Source: Porpolomopsis calyptriformis | Taxonomy: Eukaryota; Basidiomycota; Agaricomycetes; Agaricales; Hygrophoraceae | NCBI GenBank assembly: GCA_951640195.1 | Contig: OX621170.1 | Coordinates: 2,046,001-2,110,000 of the forward strand | Length of the DNA: 64,000 nt | Direction: 5' to 3' | In this document: one piece after another, positions 57,409-64,000 of the stretch | Numbering within the stretch: the stretch's first letter is position 1 | Layout of the letters: each line of letters opens with the position of its first letter | Program-made: the position numbers and the translations under genes | The notes under the pieces: generated by a model | What the model was told of the DNA's origin: nothing | Databases searched by the model: none | What the model saw: the letters and a program-made list of their open reading frames with translations, nothing else

Positions 57409-58203
57409 ATGATCCTCCTTCCCCTAGAGCTGTGGTTCAAAATAATCTCCCACATTCAGGACATGCCCAGGGATCTGCTTGCACCATCCCTAGTGAATAG
57501 GGATTTTTCCTCCGCTGTGTTGCCCTCCCTGGCCCGATATGCCATTGTCAATCCATTGCCACAGCCGCGACACCCTATCCACCTTGTTGAGTTCACCGCC
57601 ATTTCGGAGTGGGGCGGTCATCTTTATGCGGGATTAGTGATAAAGCCCAGACATATAGGAATAAAGTGTTTCAGTTTATTCCTATATGTCTGGGCTTTAT
57701 CACTAATCCCGCATAAAGATGACTGCCTAGAACTCAGGGAAGTTACCCTCTCTGGATTACAACTAAAAATGCTGGGTCACTACAACACAATCAATATCTC
57801 GAGGATATTTGCTGGATATCTGATGAGTGCTTTGACCAAGTTCACTCTGGATCTTACACGGGCCAATCTGGATAACTGCGTCAATGTCAATTGGGCCCTC
57901 AACGCATATCTTTCCTCAAGACCTTCCCTTCAATCTGTGCACATTTTAGGCCCTCTGTTTGTGGAGGAGGTCAACGAGATCATGCCACTGGTTACCACCA
58001 AGGGCATCCTTGATGTCATGTTCAGGCTAACTTCGCCAGAACCATCGGTAAACACCCAGTCGACAACAGATGGCAATGGCAAGATGGCCAAAGAGATCCA
58101 GCAAACAATCCACTGTGGGATCGTCACTGCGCCAACCCAGCCGGAGACTGATAATGACCCCATTGGACCACAGTCGACGGAGAGCCATGGGATTGATGGT
58201 TAG
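57409..58203 (+). CDS. F-box protein, with an internal palindromic insertion
   Basis: ATG at 57409 in context CATCCATCATG. Residues 1-45 form an F-box: ILLPLELWFKIISHIQDMPR followed by DLLAPSLVNRDFSSAVLPSL. F-box proteins recruit substrates to SCF ubiquitin ligases through Skp1. The remainder has Leu-rich pieces (LREVTLSGLQLKML, SRPSLQSVHILGPLF) compatible with degenerate leucine-rich repeats. Codons about 70-105 are made by a 49-bp perfect inverted repeat (57617-57723), so GHLYAGLVIKP and LSLIPHKDD are the two strands of the same DNA. The frame survives this to TAG at 58201, 264 codons, unspliced. Length and C-terminus differ from typical longer F-box/LRR proteins of this group. Confidence 0.75.
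   Translation: MILLPLELWFKIISHIQDMPRDLLAPSLVNRDFSSAVLPSLARYAIVNPLPQPRHPIHLVEFTAISEWGGHLYAGLVIKPRHIGIKCFSLFLYVWALSLIPHKDDCLELREVTLSGLQLKMLGHYNTINISRIFAGYLMSALTKFTLDLTRANLDNCVNVNWALNAYLSSRPSLQSVHILGPLFVEEVNEIMPLVTTKGILDVMFRLTSPEPSVNTQSTTDGNGKMAKEIQQTIHCGIVTAPTQPETDNDPIGPQSTESHGIDG
57617..57723. repeat. 49-bp perfect inverted repeat with 9-nt loop
   Basis: Left arm 57617-57665 and right arm 57675-57723 are exact reverse complements; loop GTGTTTCAG (57666-57674). Pairing continues imperfectly four bases outward. Confidence 0.97.
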
Positions 58204-58728
58204 GGGTCAGAGAGATCAAAACGATTTCGAACAGTTACAGCGAGAAGATGGAAATGCTGAGGTTGGGATCGAACGGTAGGGCTTTCATTAAAAAATCTGA
58301 ATATCAGGCCCCTGTGTTGAATAATATGGTTATCAAGATTCGGCACGCAATCTCTCAGATGCAGTAGAGAAGCATGGATGGCGACCCTTGCCATCCCTTC
58401 CGTCTGTAGATTCCACCTTGTTCTCCCTTAGCCAACTTCCTCTTTACCTTCTTCTCAGGGTGGCCCTCGTACTCATTCTCACTCCCGCACTCTCTTTTCC
58501 TACATTTCATCTGCTCATGCACATCGGATATTCCCTATGAATCGAATTTTCATTATGACCTTTTGTGTTGGTATCCAGATGACCACTCACCAAGGTGCAA
58601 ACCGTTCACCGCTTCTCCAACATCATCAAGGATGGCAGTCACGCTCCATTACAAAGCGAGAAATAAGTGATTCTGAGTCGTCTGAAGCACAAAGATGTCT
58701 TTTAATAGTAAAACCACCCTTGCAAGTC
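58204..58728. other. Spacer before right segment B
   Basis: No gene supported. Ends at the sharp start of duplication B (TATAACTG at 58729). Confidence 0.4.
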
Positions 58729-60917
58729 TATAACTGTTGCAACGAGACCGTAAGCATGCAGCCATAGGACTCCTACAGCATGGCCTGACCTCCAGTCCAA
58801 TTATCTCTCCTGGGACGGGATGCGAGGGATAGTCATATACTGTATTCAGCGATGCTCATGTCTCACTGCACCGGGCAAGTATCACTGTGATGATGCCCTG
58901 CCTATGCCCTACCAGTGTTATGCGTGGTTCACAACTCCACAGTGGCCATCATCCTTCCAACCTCGATGATGATCAAGTATCAGCGGATATTCAGCACCTG
59001 TCTCCTTGCGGCGAACAGGGGGAATGGGAATCACTACCAAGTTATTGAGCCATGGCTGAAATGAACGTCTGTTGGAAGTTAGTGTGGGAGAGGGGTCTAC
59101 CACAGTTTCAGTGAACTCCTTCTGAACCCCTCTGTTCCGAACAGAGTGGACTTGACCAAAATGTGGTTCGGTTCCTTGTACAGCCACAATTGTGCTCTTT
59201 GTGGTGCGGTGAAGCAGCTTAGCAATGCCAGTTAAGCTGGCGCAGTCTGCTACACTTTTAGGCTGGCAAAGTTAGCCATGCTACCTTACTGTCTAGGCCC
59301 CAAGACAGTAAGGTAGCGTGGCCAGAACCAAGCCAATCGACAGTGAATGGTAGTATAGCACTATGCAACACCCAGTGGGGTTGCATAGCACTCGGTGTTT
59401 GCTGACGGGACATGAACCTACCCCAGTCTGAAAACTAAGAGGAAAGAAAACCAAGCCAGCCAACAGGTGAATGTAGCATAATGCCACGTTACATCTGCTG
59501 ACTGCATAGCGCATTCGCCATTCATTCGGTGTTCACCTACGGAATGTGAACCTACCCGTGTGAAGTAAATCAACAAGCCAGAAAATCGAGTGATGAACGG
59601 CGGCATAAGACGTGTTACACCCACTGATTGCATCACGCATTTATTCAGTGTTAGCCAACAGGACATGAACTTACCGCAGTCTGAAACTAACAGGTCAGTA
59701 ACACACACTGAGTATATAAGAGTCAGTGTTCGCCGACAGCACGTGAGCGGTCTATAAACTAGGAGGCGAGAAAACCAAGCCAATCAACAACTGAACGGTG
59801 CAACACCAGCTGAGTGCATAGCGCCGACAGGATATGAACTTACCGGGGTCAGAAACCAAAAAGCCAGACATTCAACCCAATCGACGGCCAACGATGGCAT
59901 GACGCCGCGTCGAACCCACTGATTGCATAACGCAGTTATCAGTGTTCATCGAGAGGAGATGAATGTACACCGGTCTGCAAATCAAGATGTCAGACAATGA
60001 GCGGTGCAACACCGGCTGAGTGCATGGCGCATTCAGTGTCCGCCAACAGAATATGAACTTACCGAGGTCAGAAACCAACAAGCCAGACATTCAACCCAAT
60101 TGACAAGCAAACAATGGCATGATGCCGTGTCGAACCCACTGATTGCATAACGCAGTTATCAGTGTTCATCGAGAGGAGATGAATGTACACTGGTCTACAA
60201 ATCAAGATGTCAGAAACTGATGGGTGAATGAACGGTTGTATAACGCCGCACACTCACCACCTGCATCCCAAACCCACTGGCCAATCTGTGTTTCCTGAGG
60301 ATGGGTAGGCACTGCTTGCGTATTCCCGGGCGCGAGTATTCGCGCAGTGGTTGAACCCAGAGCCAGAGGAGCGCCTCCTGACTGGACTGTCTGCATCTCG
60401 CATTCAGTAAGAATCGGGAGGGCATAAACAGAGTCGAAATTTTTTTGAACTCAGCCGCCGGGACAAAATGCTTTGTATTATCTTGTTTACGAATCATTCC
60501 ATTTTTGTAGAGCGTGAAAGGGGCAGTATATCTCCCGCAGCTTCTTGCTGTCAGCCACCACCTCTCCACTGAGCAGCCTCAGCGGTAACGCGAGAGGGCA
60601 CTAAATGAGCAGGCCTTAGGGCGTGTCTATCATTTGAGGCAGCCTGCTGCAACCAACCCCCTTATCCGCCAATACTCCTACCCCTCTCCACCTCCGAGAG
60701 GGGTCAGAGGACTCAAGGTGGTTCATAACGCTGAACTCAAACTCAACCGAGAATCACGGAGAGATGGATGTAATCGCCGATTAGTTTAATGGATCAGAAA
60801 CACTGATTTAATATTAATCGTGGGGCCATCTTGATTTGAAATTTCAGCGATGGGTATATCTTCTCAACTTTCAAAGATCGGATACACTTACAGAGTTGCA
60901 AAGTTCACATTGAAATC

Positions 60918-63192
60918 ATGGCTACCGCTGATGTTGGCGAGCTCAAAGCAATCGAAAATCAATTTCACAGCCTGATTCTCATTGCGGGTTTGTGACTTAA
61001 CCCATCTGCCTCTCGTCTGGTGCTAATTGTGTGGGGACGAAGAGTACTTCACTTTTGCGTGCATCTGACCATTCCGATTTGAACACACTTTTTGATTGGA
61101 CACAATATAACAGTCTGTTTGGCATAATATATCTCCAAGTGTATCAGTACTTCTTCTCGACTAGAGGACTGGTTAAAGATCCCTTCCACATGAAGTTCCT
61201 GGTGAGTGATCACCTCGTCATGTCTCCCCTGTTAATTGCTCATTTTCAGGTGGGATTTCAATGGAAAGTAATGCCTTGAGTATGATGGTTGAGCTTACAC
61301 CCTCCTAAGGTGTCTTGAATGCGTGATTACTGCTGCAATCGCCCATGTGGGCTACACCTTTCTCATTACAAACTTTGGAGACCCTGCAGCCCTTGCTACG
61401 CCATTCTGGTATAATCTATGCCCTCAGCATTCACAATTCTCCATAACTCCGATTGATGATTCGATAGGAGTTTCGATGTAGGTGATAGTCTGCTTCATTG
61501 TTATTTTATTTTATTACTTTGCACTTTAAATCAATGGTCCCACAGGTGATATATGCTGTGAGGGTGGGTACTTCCGTGATCTTGGCCATGCCATTGATAT
61601 TTACTTGAATGGGATTAATGGGTAGGAACTTCAGATGTTTTGCACACGATNNNNNNNNNNNNNNNNNNNNNNNNNNNNNNNNNNNNNNNNNNNNNNNNNN
61701 NNNNNNNNNNNNNNNNNNNNNNNNNNNNNNNNNNNNNNNNNNNNNNNNNNNNNNNNNNNNNNNNNNNNNNNNNNNNNNNNNNNNNNNNNNNNNNNNNNNN
61801 NNNNNNNNNNNNNNNNNNNNNNNNNNNNNNNNNNNNNNNNNNNNNNNNNNGGTGCGCAATACATGGTTGAAAATGTCCGCGTTACTCACTTTGCGATGGC
61901 AGCATGTTCTTGCGTCGACTGTTCATCAGCAAGTGGGCCTCTATAAGCCCACCTACTCCTTCCGCTGATGTTAAAATGATAGTGAGCAAAGGGAGCATAG
62001 TTTTAACAGCGTGGATTGTAAATTCACCAGTTCTTCTCATCGAGACGTTGCTCATGCCTGTTTAGGTAGCCTGGTCGTTAGCCGAGTTTGGTGAGACGTT
62101 AGGGTTAACAAGAGCCAAGACACCTAACGAGCAGGTTTCTTTGCAGCGATCGGGACAAGTACGTTCCACTCTCAAATTGATATGATAGGAATCTAATAGG
62201 AGTGGCAGCCATCACTGTACAGCTGTTTGTTTCGGAAAATGTTCTTGATGGATCCATGTCATGATGATTAATTTCCATCTAGCTTTGGTTTCCGGACCCT
62301 TGTGTCATACCCCCAAGTAAGCAGCAGGTCTAGGACGATTCCAAGATGACCGCTGTGCGCCCTTCTAACTTATTAATAAATTCACCTTCCTCTCCAGGAG
62401 TTTTATAACCTTGCGATTGCGGGTCAAACTTCCTTGCTGGTGGCAGACATAAGCCTCGCCATGGCGCTGTGCTACTATCTGTACAAATCAAGAACTGGGT
62501 TTAGGCGGTGCGCTGTGCCGATTTTATTGTTCAAGCGTTACGCACCTGATAATCTACCTTCAGGATGGACACAATCCTTCGGGTTTCGATGGTTTACACC
62601 GTGAATACCAGTATGCAGAGCTAATGTACATGATTTCTGCCAGTGGTTCACTGTTGCTTATTGCACCTGTACTCGTCTGGTAAGAAGTTTCTGATCTGAT
62701 CAGTTCTGATTTGATGAACCAAGCGGTTTAAAACATAGCATTGCTTCGCTGATCTCGTTTGCATTTGTAGGGAGATTTCTCTGCTTGATTGTGTTAAATG
62801 ATTAATTCCTTCGACAGTTCCAACACGCCAACAACTTTGATTGCTGGTCTGGCCTTGTTGCTCAAAACAAATGTGCGTATGCTTTATATCTTGCGAGATT
62901 GTCTGCGAAAAATGGATCCCATAGTGTACTTCATTTCCTTAATGGCAGGGTGAGTTAAGCGATAATAGATTTGGACCGAAAGCTAATCTCCTTTCACCAA
63001 GTATAATGGCACGAGAAGATTTCCGTAACCAGCAAAACCTTGAACCGCAGGTGTCGATCTGTCTACCACTCACGATAACTTCAACCACCTGCAGTTCGCT
63101 GATCGTAATGATGGACAGGGTTAGCTATCACTCATTTGTTGATATCCTTTTACTTTTGTTAACTTTTCCAGCCGAACACCCAGATGATGGCT
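60918..63192 (+). pseudogene. DUF6534-like membrane protein gene, decayed, right copy
   Basis: Starts MATADVGELKAIENQFHSLI and carries the same exon remnants and lesions as 8061-10136, including FGIIYLQVYQYFFS and ALCYYLYKSRTGF. An N gap interrupts it at 61651-61850. Confidence 0.65.
61651..61850. other. Assembly gap of 200 N
   Basis: Flanks read TGCACACGAT-N200-GGTGCGCAAT. The left copy reads TGCACACGATGGTGCGCAAT without any gap at about 8789-8790. Confidence 1.
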
Positions 63193-63432
63193 GACGCCGT
63201 TAAAAGGGATATCGATATCGAAAATTAGTTGTTATGTATCAGTGTCAGGTGGTTGATGAAGAAGAAGAAGAAGAAGAAGATGATGATGATGATGTTGAAG
63301 TGTATGATGATGTCGAGAAGTAACAGAGAATATCCACTGCTTTGCTTTTCAAATTGTAAAATGACCCTAGGAGATTTGGCAGCTGCTAGCTTCCCACTGG
63401 CGAAGAGGGGTCAACAAGTGGCTGATTTCAGC

Positions 63433-63766
63433 AGTCGAGTGACTGTCAAAAGGCGGTCCCCGAAATAGAGTTCAACAAACTCTCTACGAAGTGCCAGTCA
63501 CTGTGTTTCAGAGGCGGGTAGTGACAACACTGTTCAACTTGGTTGACTCAACGTGGCGTGAGCTCAACTCAGGTAACCAGCGGTAGACTCTGGTAGTCAG
63601 ATGAAAGAGACCCAGGCCAGTTGAGCTGAGTAAATAGATGATCCGCTTCCATTTAACTACAGGTAGATTGGGATTACAGCCGTTTGCACATGGCTTGACG
63701 CTTGTCCGGAGATTTAAGAAAAGTCGACTAGCCATAACTTGTACAACCTCTTACTGTAACTCTTAA
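63433..63766. other. Spacer between duplication B and the MITE
   Basis: No gene supported; ordinary unique-looking sequence after the B boundary. Confidence 0.4.
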
Positions 63767-63874
63767 GGGCCTGGACAGCAGCTTAGCAATGCCAGCTTTT
63801 TGGCGCTAAACTGGCGGAGTTTGCTACACTTTTAGGCTGGCAAAGTTAGCCACGCTACGTTACCGTCCAGGCCC
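63767..63874. mobile_element. PIF/Harbinger-like MITE, 108 bp
   Basis: Termini GGGCCTGGAC and GTCCAGGCCC are perfect 10-bp inverted repeats (about 22 of 31 positions match over the longer end, counting one flanking base). Flanked by TAA on both sides (63764-63766 and 63875-63877), a 3-bp TWA-type target duplication typical of the Harbinger group. No coding capacity. A degraded relative sits inside each copy of segment B. Confidence 0.7.
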
Positions 63875-64000
63875 TAACATTGCTCATCACCTTAATGGTA
63901 CCACCCAACAGTGTGCTTGATCCTGGTGACATTGAATCGTCTTCCGACAAGCTTGAGGTTGCTATTAAGCCTGATCTTGGTACAACAGCCTAACAGTTGT

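Larger units (their letters stand above)
58729..63432. repeat. Segmental duplication B, right copy (direct repeat of 5633-10374)
   Basis: Same order of features as the left copy: degenerate MITE (59209-59316), minisatellite (59290-60250, two 217-bp units), 119-codon minus ORF (60210-60569), decayed DUF6534-like gene and GAA/GAT microsatellite. Includes the 200-N gap. Confidence 0.93.

Noticed and set aside
61506..61968. Open frames running through the N gap
   Set aside because: They consist mostly of unknown residues across 200 N and reflect no real sequence.
1..64000. tRNA, rRNA or other standard structured RNA genes
   Set aside because: No full tRNA cloverleaf or rRNA-like stretch was recognised by eye; the only Pol III-like boxes belong to a repeated element.

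Overview
The window looks like a repeat-rich accessory region of a basidiomycete fungus, most likely an Agaricomycete. Coding regions are broken by many short (about 45-65 bp) GT..AG introns. The families present are typical of that class: TET/JBP-type dioxygenase, alpha-kinase, DUF6534-like membrane protein, F-box, Ulp1-like protease, Crinkler-like P-loop NTPase/nuclease, BAH-PHD, JmjC, and a Tf1/sushi-type chromovirus. I cannot name the species.

Two segmental duplications dominate the layout. Segment A (1-5633, running off the left edge) recurs inverted at 43800-49488. It holds a LINE/SINE-like remnant, a TET/JBP-like dioxygenase gene, a small ORF and an alpha-kinase gene. Segment B (5633-10374) recurs in direct orientation at 58729-63432. 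It holds minisatellite-like repeats, a MITE relic and a decayed DUF6534-like gene. A and B abut at base 5633, where the left alpha-kinase has lost its N-terminus. The right copy of B contains a 200-N gap exactly where the left copy reads through without a break.

Between the left and right duplications, from left to right: a small minus-strand gene (10.5-11.1 kb); a possible PD-(D/E)XK-fold gene (11.2-12.0 kb); a decayed TPR gene (13.3-13.8 kb); an unrecognised minus-strand coding remnant (13.9-15.2 kb); and a Crinkler-like NTPase/nuclease gene (15.6-18.6 kb). A tandem array of about 149-bp units (19.2-21.4 kb) follows. Next is one very large minus-strand gene of unknown function (21.4-33.7 kb) whose N-terminal exon is interrupted by a 6.9-kb LTR retrotransposon (26357-33256, 411-bp LTRs, GTATC target duplication). 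Sharing a 130-bp divergent promoter with it is a plus-strand run of chromatin-type genes: BAH-PHD (33.8-35.2 kb), sirtuin (35.3-36.4 kb), a gene for an unrecognised domain (36.9-37.9 kb), and the same domain fused to a JmjC domain (38.5-41.2 kb). A third, truncated copy of that domain lies at 42.4-42.9 kb.

Right of inverted segment A is a second divergent pair: a large Cys-rich, Pro/Ala-rich minus-strand gene (49.5-52.5 kb) and an Ulp1-like protease gene (52.9-54.5 kb). An unrecognised minus-strand gene (54.7-56.8 kb), an F-box gene with a 49-bp perfect hairpin in its reading frame (57.4-58.2 kb), the second copy of segment B, and an intact Harbinger-like MITE (63.8 kb) follow.

The notable theme is a cluster of DNA/histone-modifying and reading modules (TET/JBP twice, sirtuin, JmjC, BAH-PHD) set among mobile and satellite DNA. 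Several members carry a single in-frame TGA where CGA is the plausible ancestor.
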